A DNA stretch of 64,000 bases from Williamsia sp. DF01-3 (GTDB lineage Bacteria; Actinomycetota; Actinomycetes; Mycobacteriales; Mycobacteriaceae): the NCBI RefSeq assembly GCF_023051145.1, contig NZ_JALKFS010000005.1:1860001-1924000 (forward strand), given 5' to 3'. The translations under genes and the position numbers were made by a program. Positions 26,766 through 36,354 of this stretch are shown here, one piece after another. The stretch's first letter is position 1. Each line of letters opens with the position of its first letter. Under the pieces are notes generated by a model. That model did no database searches, was not told the origin of the DNA, and saw nothing but the letters and a program-made list of their open reading frames with translations.

Positions 26766-27129
26766 TGTTCGTGGAACCGCCGAAGTAAACGAATTGGCCA
26801 GGCCAGACTCATGTCTTTGATTCGGTATTCGGTCGGCTGACAAACGACAGGTTGTCCAGATTGAGCCGGGTGTGTGACGGCCTATTAGGAGGCCAGTTGT
26901 ATCGAATTCGAGGCAACTGAAATCTTATTCTAGGCAACCTGTCACCACCTCTGATCTGGTGTTCTGCGTAGTCAGATGCAGATCCGGACATATCGGATAA
27001 AGGCCAGATGTGTCATTTACCATGATCAATGAATGGTCAATTTTAAGAAATCGCATGTTGTCCGGATAGTTACTTGATTTTCGTATTGAAAAGACCATGC
27101 AATACATTTGATTTTCGTATGGTGGCCTC
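26766..27129. promoter_or_regulatory. AT-rich regulatory region upstream of narG
   Basis: These 364 bp hold no gene and are clearly more AT-rich than the surroundings, above all from 26890 on. A 13-bp sequence TTGATTTTCGTAT occurs twice in direct orientation (27074-27086 and 27108-27120), 34 bp apart and just before narG. Further upstream ATCCG and CGGAT face each other around 26982-26998, and TCCGGA recurs near 27060. These are plausible sites for an oxygen- or nitrate-responsive regulator, but no factor can be named. Confidence 0.55.
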
Positions 27130-30100
27130 ATGGCCCGGTCAACGGATATGAAGCCAAACGGGGTTCAGGGCGAGGCAGCAAAGGCCCTCCTCGACGTCGG
27201 CAGGTTCTTCACCCGGTGGGATGAGAGCGACGACGGCCGCATGGTGTTCCGGGAGGGCGGCCGTGCGGGTGACGTGTTCTACCGCGACCGATGGAGTCAC
27301 GACAAGATCGTCCGATCCACACACGGCGTGAACTGCACGGGATCGTGTTCATGGAAGGTGTACGTCAAGGACGGCATCATTACCTGGGAAACCCAGGAGA
27401 CCGACTATCCATCGGTGGGCCCGGACAGGCCCGAGTACGAGCCTCGCGGATGCCCCCGAGGTGCCGCGTTCTCCTGGTACACGTATTCGCCCACACGGGT
27501 CCGGCATCCCTACGCCCGCGGCGTGCTCGTGGAGATGTACCGCGCCGCGAAGGCCCGGGTGAGCGACCCGGTGCTCGCCTGGGCCGATGTCGTTGGAGAC
27601 CCGATGCGTCGGAGGTCCTATCAACAGGCACGGGGCAAGGGCGGCCTGGTCCGGGTGTCGTGGGACGAGGCCATCGAGATGGCAGCCGCGGCGCACGTCC
27701 ACACCATCAAGACCTACGGCCCCGACCGCTGTGCCGGCTTCTCGCCCATCCCGGCGATGTCGATGGTGTCGCACTGTGTGGGCACCCGTTTCATCCAGCT
27801 CATCGGCGGCGTGATGACGTCGTTCTACGACTGGTACGCCGACCTCCCGGTCGCCAGCCCGCAGGTGTTCGGCGACCAGACCGATGTGCCCGAATCCGGC
27901 GACTGGTGGGACGCCACCTATCTGATGATGTGGGGCTCCAACGTTCCGGTGACCCGCACGCCTGATGCGCATTGGATGGCCGAGGTGCGTTATCGCGGAA
28001 CAAAAGTCGTCACCGTCAGCCCCGACTACGCCGACAACAGCAAGTTTGCCGACGAATGGCTACCAGCGCAGGCAGGTACGGACGCGGCGCTCGCCATGGC
28101 GATGGGTCACGTCATCCTCACCGAGTTCTTCGCTCGAGACTCGGTGCCGTTCTTCAACGACTACATCAAGACGTACAGCGACTTACCGTTCCTCATCCAC
28201 CTCGACGAGCACGACGGCGCGTACGTGCCCGGAAAGTTCGTCACCGCAGACGAACTCGCGGCGCTGCCCGACGGTGCCGCGGCCGAGGACGAGGTGTGGA
28301 AAACGGTTGTCCTCGACAGGAACACCGGTGAGCCCGCGGTGCCGAACGGATCCCTCGGCTTCCGGTTCTCGACATCGGGAGAGGGCCGGTGGAATCTCGA
28401 CCTCGGCGACATCGAACCGATCCTCACCCTGCTCGGTCATGACGGCACCGACGCCGTCGAGGTATTGCTCCCGGCCTTCGATGCCCCGGATGGCTCCGGA
28501 AAGGTCCTGCGACGGGGTGTTCCGGCGACGAGGGTGAACGGAGCGCTGGTCACCACCGTCTTCGATCTGATGTTCGCCCAGTACGGCGTTGCTCGCGACG
28601 ACCTGCCGGGGGAGTGGCCCACCGGCTATGACGACGTCAGCACTCCGTACACACCCGCGTGGCAAGCCGAGATCACCGGAGTGCCCGCCGAAGCGGCGAT
28701 CCGGGTGGCCCGTGAGTTCGCCACCAACTCGATCGATTCGGGTGGGCGCTCGATGATCATCATGGGAGCCGGCATCTGTCAGTGGTTCCACGGGGATGCC
28801 ACCTACCGCGCCATCCTGTCGCTGCTGATCCTCACGGGGTGCATGGGCCGCAACGGTGGTGGCTGGGCTCACTATGTCGGACAAGAGAAGTGCCGGCCCA
28901 TCACCGGATGGATCTCGCTGGCCAATGCGCTCGACTGGTCACGGCCACCGCGCACCATGACGGGAACGTCGTACTGGTACATGCACACCGACCAGTGGCG
29001 CAACGACGGCTATTCGGCGGCTTCACTCGCTTCACCGTTGTCCCGAGGGACACTCGACCACGAACACACCGCCGATGCCATTGCGCAGTCCGCCCGTCTC
29101 GGCTGGATGCCGTTCTACCCTCAATTCGACCGCAACCCACTGGACCTCGCCGATGAGGCGAATGCTGCGGTGGACGCCGGAACTGCAGACTCGGTCGGTC
29201 GTTATGTGGCTGAGAAGCTTCACGACGGTGGGCTCACCCCGGCGATCACTGACGTCGACGCACCGGAGAACTGGCCCCGCACTCTGGTGCTGTGGCGCTC
29301 GAACCTGATGGGTTCGTCGGCCAAGGGCAACGAGTACTTCCTGCGTCACCTGCTGGGTACACACCACAACGTGCTGGGCACCGAGAATCCCGAGACGCCC
29401 CGGCCACGCGACGTGAAGTGGCACGACGAGGCCCCCGAGGGCAAGCTCGACCTGCTGATGTCGGCGGACTTCCGGATGACATCCACAACACTGTTGTCCG
29501 ACATCGTGTTTCCGGCCGCCACGTGGTACGAGAAATACGACCTGTCGTCCACCGACATGCATCCGTTTGTGCACGCCTTCTCGCCCGCGATCGATCCGCC
29601 GTGGGAAGCCAAGTCCGACTTCGATCTGTTTCACACACTGGCAGAGAAGTTCTCGGCCCTGGCCAAGACCCACCTCGGAGTGCGGCATGACCTGGTCAGC
29701 GTTCCGATGCAGCACGACACCCCCGGTGAGATCGCGCAGCCGCACGGTCGTGTGATGGATTGGCAGGGCGCCCCGGACCCGGGAACGCCAGGCAAGAACA
29801 TGCCGAACTTCACCGTGGTGGAACGTGATTACACCGCCATCGCCGACAAGCTCGCTGCCGTCGGGCCGCTGGTGGACAAGCTCGGCTTCACGGTCAAGAA
29901 CGTCACCTACGACCTGGCCGAGCAGAGCGAACACCTGGCCTCGGTCAACGGTGTGATGCTCGGTGGTGCCGCCGACGGTCGCCCCGCCCTCGACACCGAC
30001 GTCAAACTCGCCGAAGCAATCTTGACGTTCTCTGGCACCACCAACGGCGCGGTGGCCGTCGACGGATTCGAGAAGCTGCAAAAACGTGTGGGCAAGCGCC

Positions 30101-30858
30101 TCGACGACCTCGCGGGCGGCTCGGAGGAGAAGCGGATCACGTTCGCCGACACCCAGCGCGCACCAGTTCCGGTGATCACCTCACCGGAATGGTCGGGTTC
30201 GGAAACCGGTGGCCGCCGATACGCGCCGTTCACCGTGAACATCGAGCGGCTCAAGCCTTTCCACACACTCACCGGCCGCATGCACTTCTATCTCGACCAC
30301 GACTGGATGATCGATATGGGCGAGGCACTGCCCATCTACCGGCCCCCACTCGACATGCATCGGCTGTTCGGTGAGCCCCGTTTGGGTCCCGATGGTGCGC
30401 AACAGGTGACGGTCCGCTACCTCACGCCACATTCCAAGTGGTCGATCCACTCCGAGTACCAGGACAACCTGTTCATGCTGTCGCTGTCGCGGGGTGGCCC
30501 GACCGCCTGGCTCAGCCCTGAGGATGCTGCCGCGATCGACGTGTCCGACAACGACTGGATCGAATGTGTCAACGCCAATGGTGTTCTCGTATGCCGGGCC
30601 ATCGTGAGTCACCGGATGCCGGCAGGAGTGGCGTACGTCTACCACGTGCAGGAGCGCACCATCGACGTTCCGAAGTCCGAGGCGACCGGACGCCGGGGCG
30701 GGATCCACAATTCGGCCACCCGATTACTCGTGAAGCCAACGCACCTGATCGGCGGCTATGCCCAACTGTCGTACGCCTTCAACTATCTCGGGCCGGCAGG
30801 TAATCAACGCGACATGGTGGCCACCATTCGCAAACGCAGCCAGGAGGTGACGTTCTGA
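27130..30858 (+). CDS. narG: Respiratory nitrate reductase alpha subunit
   Basis: A 1242-residue molybdopterin enzyme, the size usual for NarG, that reduces nitrate to nitrite on the cytoplasmic face of the membrane. HGVNCTGSCSWKVYV followed by EPRGCPRGAAFSWY provides the His/Cys ligands of the FS0 [4Fe-4S] cluster. Mo-bis-MGD binding text includes SMVSHCVGTRFIQLIGG and SFYDWYADLP, where the Asp is the expected Mo ligand. There is no Tat signal, as expected for NarG. It begins the operon: its TGA overlaps the narH ATG by one base. The AT-rich region before it probably carries the control sites. Confidence 0.97.
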   Translation: MARSTDMKPNGVQGEAAKALLDVGRFFTRWDESDDGRMVFREGGRAGDVFYRDRWSHDKIVRSTHGVNCTGSCSWKVYVKDGIITWETQETDYPSVGPDRPEYEPRGCPRGAAFSWYTYSPTRVRHPYARGVLVEMYRAAKARVSDPVLAWADVVGDPMRRRSYQQARGKGGLVRVSWDEAIEMAAAAHVHTIKTYGPDRCAGFSPIPAMSMVSHCVGTRFIQLIGGVMTSFYDWYADLPVASPQVFGDQTDVPESGDWWDATYLMMWGSNVPVTRTPDAHWMAEVRYRGTKVVTVSPDYADNSKFADEWLPAQAGTDAALAMAMGHVILTEFFARDSVPFFNDYIKTYSDLPFLIHLDEHDGAYVPGKFVTADELAALPDGAAAEDEVWKTVVLDRNTGEPAVPNGSLGFRFSTSGEGRWNLDLGDIEPILTLLGHDGTDAVEVLLPAFDAPDGSGKVLRRGVPATRVNGALVTTVFDLMFAQYGVARDDLPGEWPTGYDDVSTPYTPAWQAEITGVPAEAAIRVAREFATNSIDSGGRSMIIMGAGICQWFHGDATYRAILSLLILTGCMGRNGGGWAHYVGQEKCRPITGWISLANALDWSRPPRTMTGTSYWYMHTDQWRNDGYSAASLASPLSRGTLDHEHTADAIAQSARLGWMPFYPQFDRNPLDLADEANAAVDAGTADSVGRYVAEKLHDGGLTPAITDVDAPENWPRTLVLWRSNLMGSSAKGNEYFLRHLLGTHHNVLGTENPETPRPRDVKWHDEAPEGKLDLLMSADFRMTSTTLLSDIVFPAATWYEKYDLSSTDMHPFVHAFSPAIDPPWEAKSDFDLFHTLAEKFSALAKTHLGVRHDLVSVPMQHDTPGEIAQPHGRVMDWQGAPDPGTPGKNMPNFTVVERDYTAIADKLAAVGPLVDKLGFTVKNVTYDLAEQSEHLASVNGVMLGGAADGRPALDTDVKLAEAILTFSGTTNGAVAVDGFEKLQKRVGKRLDDLAGGSEEKRITFADTQRAPVPVITSPEWSGSETGGRRYAPFTVNIERLKPFHTLTGRMHFYLDHDWMIDMGEALPIYRPPLDMHRLFGEPRLGPDGAQQVTVRYLTPHSKWSIHSEYQDNLFMLSLSRGGPTAWLSPEDAAAIDVSDNDWIECVNANGVLVCRAIVSHRMPAGVAYVYHVQERTIDVPKSEATGRRGGIHNSATRLLVKPTHLIGGYAQLSYAFNYLGPAGNQRDMVATIRKRSQEVTF

Positions 30859-32522
30859 TGCGAGTCATGGCGCAGGTCGGCATGGTGATGAACCTCGACA
30901 AGTGCATCGGATGCCATACGTGCTCGGTGACGTGTAAACAGGCCTGGACCAATCGTGCCGGCACCGAATACGTCTGGTTCAACAACGTCGAGACGCGTCC
31001 CGGTCAGGGTTACCCGCGGCGGTATGAAGATCAGGAGAAGTGGCGCGGCGGTTGGCATCTGAACGCGAAAGGCAAACTGCGTCTGCGCACTGGTGGGCGA
31101 CTGCAGAAACTGTGGACCCTCTTCGCCAGTCCGGTTCAGCCGACCATCGCCGACTACTACGAGCCATGGACCTATGACTACCAAACACTCATCGACGCCC
31201 CGCTCGGCGATGACTTCCCGGTGGCCCGACCCAAATCGCTGCTGACCGGCGAGGACACCAAGATCTCCTGGTCGGCCAACTGGGACGACAACCTCGGTGG
31301 CTCAACCGCATACGGCGATCTCGATCCCATCGTCGAAAAGCTGCGTCGCGAGTCCGAAGAAGCGATCAAGTTCAGCTTCGAGCAGACCTTCATGTTCTAC
31401 CTGCCGCGCATCTGCGAGCACTGCCTCAATCCGTCGTGCATGGCTTCCTGCCCGAGCGGCGCCATCTACAAACGCAGTGAAGACGGCATCGTCCTGGTTG
31501 ATCAAGACCAGTGTCGCGGTTGGCGCCAGTGCATCACCGGATGTCCTTACAAGAAGATGTATTTCAATCACAAGTCGGGCAAGGCCGAGAAGTGCACGCT
31601 CTGCTATCCGCGCATCGAAGTCGGGCAGCCGACAGTGTGCTCGGAGACGTGCGTCGGACGTCTGCGCTACCTCGGAATCTTCCTCTACGACGCCGACGCC
31701 GTCACCGATGCTGCCTCCACACCGGACGAAAAAGACCTGTACGAAGCGCAACTCGACGTCCTCCTCGATCCCGACGACCCTGACGTGATCGCCGCCGCCA
31801 GAAGAGATGGGATCCCTGACGACTGGCTGGAAGCCGCCCGCCGGTCACCGGTCTACGCGCTGGCCAAGAAGTACCGCGTCGCGTTGCCCCTGCATCCGGA
31901 ATACCGCACCATGCCGATGGTCTGGTACGTCCCGCCGCTCTCGCCGATCGTCGACCTGCTCGCCGATCAAGGGCACGATGCGGAGAGCCCGGGCACGTTG
32001 TTCGGTGCGATCGACGCTCTGCGCATCCCGGTCGAATACCTCGCTGAACTGTTCACTGCGGGAGACACCGAGGTGATCGACAGGGTTCTCAAGCGCTTGG
32101 CCGGTATGCGCGCCTACATGCGTGACGTCACGCTCGGCCGGGAGCCGAATCCTGACATTCCGGCTGCAGTCGGTATGTCCGAAGAAGAGGTGTACGAGAT
32201 GTACCGCCTGATGGCCATCGCCAAATACGAAGACCGCTACGTCATCCCGACCGCCCATCTCGAGCAGGCCGAGCAACTCGACGAAATGGCGTGCGCTCTG
32301 GACTATGAAGAGGGTCCCGGGATGTTCGAGTCCGGCGCGTTCGGAGAGGCCAGCGGTCGCCCGGCGCCGGTGTCGGTGGAGACGTTCCACGCTCTCAAGC
32401 AACGGCAGACCACCAACACTGCGGCGGGGGAGGCGAGCATGGCAGGCCGCGTGAATCTGCTGAACTGGGACGGCAACGGTGTCCCGAACGGCATGTTCCC
32501 CGGCCCTTCGGAGCAGCGATGA
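30858..32522 (+). CDS. narH: Respiratory nitrate reductase beta subunit
   Basis: A 554-residue iron-sulfur subunit that passes electrons from NarI to NarG. Four cysteine groups are visible: CIGCHTCSVTCKQAW near the N-terminus, CEHCLNPSCMASCPSGAIY, CRGWRQCITGCPY (the Trp marks the [3Fe-4S] cluster) and CTLCYPRIEVGQP leading to CSETCVG. Length is slightly above the common ~510 residues because of a C-terminal extension. The start codon overlaps the narG stop, and the stop overlaps the narJ start (ATGA). Confidence 0.97.
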   Translation: MRVMAQVGMVMNLDKCIGCHTCSVTCKQAWTNRAGTEYVWFNNVETRPGQGYPRRYEDQEKWRGGWHLNAKGKLRLRTGGRLQKLWTLFASPVQPTIADYYEPWTYDYQTLIDAPLGDDFPVARPKSLLTGEDTKISWSANWDDNLGGSTAYGDLDPIVEKLRRESEEAIKFSFEQTFMFYLPRICEHCLNPSCMASCPSGAIYKRSEDGIVLVDQDQCRGWRQCITGCPYKKMYFNHKSGKAEKCTLCYPRIEVGQPTVCSETCVGRLRYLGIFLYDADAVTDAASTPDEKDLYEAQLDVLLDPDDPDVIAAARRDGIPDDWLEAARRSPVYALAKKYRVALPLHPEYRTMPMVWYVPPLSPIVDLLADQGHDAESPGTLFGAIDALRIPVEYLAELFTAGDTEVIDRVLKRLAGMRAYMRDVTLGREPNPDIPAAVGMSEEEVYEMYRLMAIAKYEDRYVIPTAHLEQAEQLDEMACALDYEEGPGMFESGAFGEASGRPAPVSVETFHALKQRQTTNTAAGEASMAGRVNLLNWDGNGVPNGMFPGPSEQR

Positions 32523-33166
32523 GGTGGCTACGCGGCACGCGCGGCATCGACCACCGGGTGATTTATCAGGTCGCGTCGTGGTGTCTGAGCTATCCGGATG
32601 AGCAGTTGCTGTCGAAAGTGGCACTGCTGCAAGCAGCTCTCGACGAGCATCCCGATCGGAACACCGCCACGCCGCTGCATCGTTTCGTCGACTATCTGAC
32701 CCGTGCTGACGCAGAGGCCATCCGCCGCGAGTACGTCGACGTCTTCGACCTGTCGAACAAGCGGACGTTGTACCTGTCGTACTGGACCGACGGGGACACC
32801 AGGCGCAGGGGAGCAGTGTTGGGCGAATTCAAGCAGATGTACCGCGACAGCGGGTATCTCGTCGATCTGCACGGTGAGTTGCCCGACCATCTGCCCGTGG
32901 TGCTCGAATACTGCGCACGCGCTGATCCTGTGGTTGCCCAGGAACTCCTCACCAGATACCGAGCAGCTCTCGAACTCATCCGGTTCGGCCTCCTCGATAC
33001 GGGCTCGCCTTATGTCGATGTGTTGACCGCCGTGTGCTCGACAGTGCCAGGCGCATCGCCGACGGACCGTCAGTCCGCAATGGCCATGCGACCGTCCATC
33101 CCGCTGGAAACGGTTGGCCTCGAACCGTTCGACCCCCGCCTGCTACCCATCGCGGAGACGAGGTGA
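32519..33166 (+). CDS. narJ: Nitrate reductase assembly chaperone
   Basis: A 215-residue all-helical TorD-like chaperone needed to insert the Mo cofactor and attach NarGH to NarI; it is not part of the final enzyme. The segment YVDVFDLSNKRTLYLSYWTD then GEFKQMYRDSGY, and ELPDHLPVVLEYCA, are typical NarJ text. It overlaps narH by 4 nt and precedes narI by 3 nt. Confidence 0.95.
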   Translation: MRWLRGTRGIDHRVIYQVASWCLSYPDEQLLSKVALLQAALDEHPDRNTATPLHRFVDYLTRADAEAIRREYVDVFDLSNKRTLYLSYWTDGDTRRRGAVLGEFKQMYRDSGYLVDLHGELPDHLPVVLEYCARADPVVAQELLTRYRAALELIRFGLLDTGSPYVDVLTAVCSTVPGASPTDRQSAMAMRPSIPLETVGLEPFDPRLLPIAETR

Positions 33167-33169
33167 GAC

Positions 33170-33916
33170 GTGGACATCTTCCTGTGGGGCGTCGTCCCCT
33201 ACCTGACCCTGGCCCTTCTCATCGGCGGCACCATCTGGCGCTACCGATACGACAAGTTCGGCTGGACCACACGTTCTTCGGAGTTGTACGAATCGCGACT
33301 GCTGCGCATCGGATCACCCCTCTTCCATTTCGGGATCCTGGTGGTGATCATCGGCCACGCCATCGGCCTGGTGATCCCCGAATCCTTCACTGAGGCAGTG
33401 GGTGTTACCGAAGACCTCTACCATCTGAACTCCGCGTTCTTTGGCATCATCGCGGGCGTATGCACCTTGGCCGGTCTGGTCATCTTGATCTATCGGCGCC
33501 GCACTGTCGGACCGGTGTTCATGGCCACCACACGCAACGACAAGGTGATGTATCTGGTTCTCACCGCCGCGTTGCTGCTCGGTCTGTACTGCACATTCCT
33601 CGGCGTGGTACCTGGGCAAAAGGGCGTCAACTACCGGGAAACAGTCTCGCCGTGGTTCCGTTCCATCTTCTACTTCAATCCCGACGTCGCAGCGATGAAC
33701 AACGCTCCGTTGAGGTTTCATATCCACGTTCTCGTCGGAATGCTGGTGTTCGCGATGGTGCCGTTCACCCGGCTGGTGCACATGTTCACCGCACCCGTGC
33801 ACTATCTATTTCGGCCGTACATCGTCTATCGCAGCCGTGACCAGCACTCGTCCCCTGGCAACCAACAGTATCGGCGCGGATGGGCGCCGGTCGGAGTGAA
33901 GGACCGTGAACGATGA
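33170..33916 (+). CDS. narI: Respiratory nitrate reductase gamma subunit (cytochrome b)
   Basis: A 248-residue membrane subunit with five predicted helices that oxidises menaquinol and carries two b haems. Haem-ligand His candidates are in HFGILVVIIGHAIGLVIP, and in the C-terminal helix pair around FHIHVLVGMLVFAMVPFTRLVHMF. It starts at GTG 33170, 3 nt after the narJ stop, and overlaps narK by 4 nt (ATGA). Confidence 0.96.
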   Translation: MDIFLWGVVPYLTLALLIGGTIWRYRYDKFGWTTRSSELYESRLLRIGSPLFHFGILVVIIGHAIGLVIPESFTEAVGVTEDLYHLNSAFFGIIAGVCTLAGLVILIYRRRTVGPVFMATTRNDKVMYLVLTAALLLGLYCTFLGVVPGQKGVNYRETVSPWFRSIFYFNPDVAAMNNAPLRFHIHVLVGMLVFAMVPFTRLVHMFTAPVHYLFRPYIVYRSRDQHSSPGNQQYRRGWAPVGVKDRER

Positions 33917-35136
33917 CGATGTCGACTGGGACGGAAGTGCCGGTGGACCGGCGCGCGCAGACACTCAATCTTGTTCTCGCCACCACCGCGTTCACCATCA
34001 GCTTCTGGGCGTGGAACCTGATCGGTCCGTTGGGGGTTCGGTACACCGCCGACATGGACTTGTCGTCGACCGCCAAGTCGGTGCTGGTGGCCATCCCGAT
34101 CCTGGTGGGATCGTTGGGCAGGATCCTCACCGGGGCACTGACCGATCGGCTCGGCGGACGAATCATGTTCCCGGTGTTGCTCCTTGCCTCGGTGCCGTTC
34201 GTCATTCTGGTGGCCATCGGTGGGCACTTCGACAACTACACGATCCTGGTGATCGCGGGCTTCTTCCTCGGTATCGCCGGCACCTCGTTCGCGGTCGGCA
34301 TCCCGTTCGTGAACGCCTGGTACGACAAGTCACGGAGAGGTTTCGCCACCGGGATCTTCGGCGCGGGTATGGGCGGCACAGCACTGTCGGCGTTCTTCAC
34401 GCCGCGCTTTGTCCAGTGGTTCGGATACGTCACCACCCACGTCATCATCGCCGTGGCACTCGTGGTGGTCGCCGCTGTCTGCTGGATGCTGATGCGGGAC
34501 TCACCCCGGTGGTCGGCAAATCACGATGCGGTGGTGCCCAAGCTGATCGGTGCTGCCAAGCTGCCGATTACCTGGCAGATGGGATTTCTCTACGCCGCGG
34601 CGTTCGGTGGGTTCGTCGCCTTCTCGACGTACCTTCCGACCTACCTGAACGATGTGTACGGATTCGACCTGGAGGCAGCCGGAACCCGCACCGCAGGCTT
34701 CGCGATCGCGGCGGTGGTCGCCCGACCGCTCGGTGGCATCTTGTCGGATCGCTTTGGAGCCCGTCTCATCACAGTGATCTCGTGTGCCGGCGCGTCCGTC
34801 CTGGCGATCTGGATGATCACCAAACCGCCCCTGGAGATCCCCGCCGGTCTCGACTTCGTCCTCATGGCGTTGTGCATGGGGCTCGGCTCAGGGTCGGTCT
34901 TCAGCTGGGTGGCCAAGGAGGCGCCACAGGAGCGAGTTGGCTCGGTGACCGGAATCGTAGGTGCGGCAGGCGGACTCGGGGGCTTCTTCCCGCCGCTGCT
35001 CATGGGAGCCACCTACAACGCCGAAGACCACAGCTACACGGTCGGACTGACGCTCTTGGTCATCGTGTCCGCGCTCGCTGCGGTGTACACGGCGTTCGGT
35101 ATCCGGCACCGGAAGTCGGAGAACGCCACCGTCTGA
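33913..35136 (+). CDS. narK: Nitrate/nitrite transporter (MFS)
   Basis: A 407-residue, 12-helix MFS protein of the NarK/NNP family, importing nitrate or exchanging it for nitrite. The N-terminal FTISFWAWNLIGPLGVRY and the two nitrate-signature regions GIFGAGMGGTALSAFF and GIVGAAGGLGGFFPPLL support this. Overlap with narI shows it is in the nar operon, downstream instead of in the upstream position common in Enterobacteria. No nitrite reductase is present in the window. Confidence 0.94.
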   Translation: MTMSTGTEVPVDRRAQTLNLVLATTAFTISFWAWNLIGPLGVRYTADMDLSSTAKSVLVAIPILVGSLGRILTGALTDRLGGRIMFPVLLLASVPFVILVAIGGHFDNYTILVIAGFFLGIAGTSFAVGIPFVNAWYDKSRRGFATGIFGAGMGGTALSAFFTPRFVQWFGYVTTHVIIAVALVVVAAVCWMLMRDSPRWSANHDAVVPKLIGAAKLPITWQMGFLYAAAFGGFVAFSTYLPTYLNDVYGFDLEAAGTRTAGFAIAAVVARPLGGILSDRFGARLITVISCAGASVLAIWMITKPPLEIPAGLDFVLMALCMGLGSGSVFSWVAKEAPQERVGSVTGIVGAAGGLGGFFPPLLMGATYNAEDHSYTVGLTLLVIVSALAAVYTAFGIRHRKSENATV

Positions 35137-35220
35137 GCGGTCCCCGTGTCGTATGCCGGCGCTACCGTCTCCCCACGTGTTGCCCATGGGGATGGGTGAC
35201 GTCAATCAAGGGGGAACAGT

Positions 35221-35952
35221 ATGTCGTCAGGGGTGGATGTTCGGATCGATGCGTTGGTGAACGCGTGCGAGCGCGATCTGGGAGACGAGGCGCTGTGGAT
35301 CAAGCCGAGGGCGTATCCAGAGTCGTTGGCGCTGTGCATCATCGACTCGATCTACTCGACCGGTGCGCAGTACGGTCAGGTGGCCAACATCGTCGAGCGG
35401 TACCGCACGTATCGATCGGGGCAGGGTGGGAATGCGGACCTCGACGGGCCGGCGGAGTTGCTCTCGACGTTCGACGAGCTGGGTAGCGCGCAGGCGTGGG
35501 CCGAACAGATAGGCAACCGTAGGCCCACGTCGACGACGCCAGGTGCACCGTTGAAGGCCGAAGCCGTTCGGGACGGTGCGAGCCGCCTCGTTGGGCTGGG
35601 GATCCGGTCGGTCGAAGAACTACGGCTGACGGCAGAGTCCGATGCCATCGATGTGGTCAACAAGTCGTGGCGCGAGGTGCCCGGCCAGCGGTCGGGCGTG
35701 ACATGGGCGTACGTGCTGATGCTCGCGGGAATACCGGGTGCCAAAGCCAATCGACTGGTGGTCGAGTACGTGGCCGACGTGCTCGAGCTGCCGATAGGTG
35801 AGGTCGATGCGCGATCGGTCAGCGGGTGGATCCGTGACGTGGCGAAGGCGAAGGGATGGAACAGTATTCACACCGAACACGCGATCTGGCGGTTGCAGAC
35901 CAGACGGCCGGTGAGTGAGTCGGTGGGTGAAGCGGCTGACGTGGCCGGGTAG
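35221..35952 (+). CDS. Hypothetical protein with HhH-GPD-like segment
   Basis: A 243-residue protein. The segment GVTWAYVLMLAGIPGAKANR followed by LVVEYVADVL resembles the helix-hairpin-helix part of HhH-GPD base-excision glycosylases, but the catalytic Lys/Asp arrangement is not convincing, so this is a fold suggestion only. A purine-rich AAGGGGGAA lies before ATG 35221. It is monocistronic after narK, and tandem repeats follow its stop codon. Confidence 0.6.
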   Translation: MSSGVDVRIDALVNACERDLGDEALWIKPRAYPESLALCIIDSIYSTGAQYGQVANIVERYRTYRSGQGGNADLDGPAELLSTFDELGSAQAWAEQIGNRRPTSTTPGAPLKAEAVRDGASRLVGLGIRSVEELRLTAESDAIDVVNKSWREVPGQRSGVTWAYVLMLAGIPGAKANRLVVEYVADVLELPIGEVDARSVSGWIRDVAKAKGWNSIHTEHAIWRLQTRRPVSESVGEAADVAG

Positions 35953-35996
35953 GAGGGCGCTGCAGAAGTCGGAGGGAGTGGGGCGTTTGCCGTAGT

Positions 35997-36270
35997 CCCT
36001 CCGACTTCGTGTGGTTCCTCCGGTTGCAGTCGGAGCATGTGGCTGGTGTCGGAGGGTGTGGGGCCCGGGTGTGTGTGGGGTTGTGGGCGTCGGCCGTATT
36101 CCCTCCGACTTCGTGTGGTTCCTCCGGTTGTAGTCGGAGGGTGTGGCTGGAGTCGGAGGGTGTGGGGCCCGGGTGTGTGTGGGGTTGTGGGCGTCGGCCG
36201 TGTTTCCTCCGACTTGGTGTAGTTCCTCCGGTTGCAACCGGAGGATGTGGCCGCAGTCGGAGGAAGTGGG
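35997..36270. repeat. 104-bp tandem repeat with inverted repeats
   Basis: About 2.6 copies of a 104-bp unit start at 35997, 36101 and 36205 (last one partial), with a degenerate partial copy just before 35997. Each unit starts CCTCCGACTT, contains GGTTCCTCCGGTTG and is rich in GTCGGAGG, so CTCCGACT/AGTCGGAG can pair within and between units. The third copy contains a perfect 20-bp palindrome. With the 84 bp up to the permease start, this fills the 35953-36354 gap, which holds no gene. Confidence 0.8.
36225..36244. repeat. Perfect 20-bp palindrome in repeat copy 3
   Basis: CCTCCGGTTG meets its exact complement CAACCGGAGG without a spacer. Copies 1 and 2 carry diverged versions (GCAGTCGGA, GTAGTCGGA). 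It could be a protein-binding site for the downstream NCS2 permease gene or a repeat-family core. Confidence 0.6.
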
Positions 36271-36354
36271 CCCGAACCGCGAGCCGAGCCAGGCACGCGT
36301 CGAGTTACCCGGTCAATGCACCGGCGCCGCCGGCGGTGCCTCAGACTGGTGGCC

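Noticed and set aside
27130-35136. nar operon as a recent transfer
   Set aside because: Only the leader is AT-rich; the genes themselves have the same GC-rich codon use as the neighbours and no mobile element flanks them.
35620-36237. Minus-strand frame through the 104-bp repeats
   Set aside because: Low-complexity His/Thr/Pro-rich text produced by the repeat; no ribosome site or family.
35997-36270. CRISPR array
   Set aside because: The units are tandem and near-identical along their full 104 bp, with no unique spacers and no cas genes nearby.
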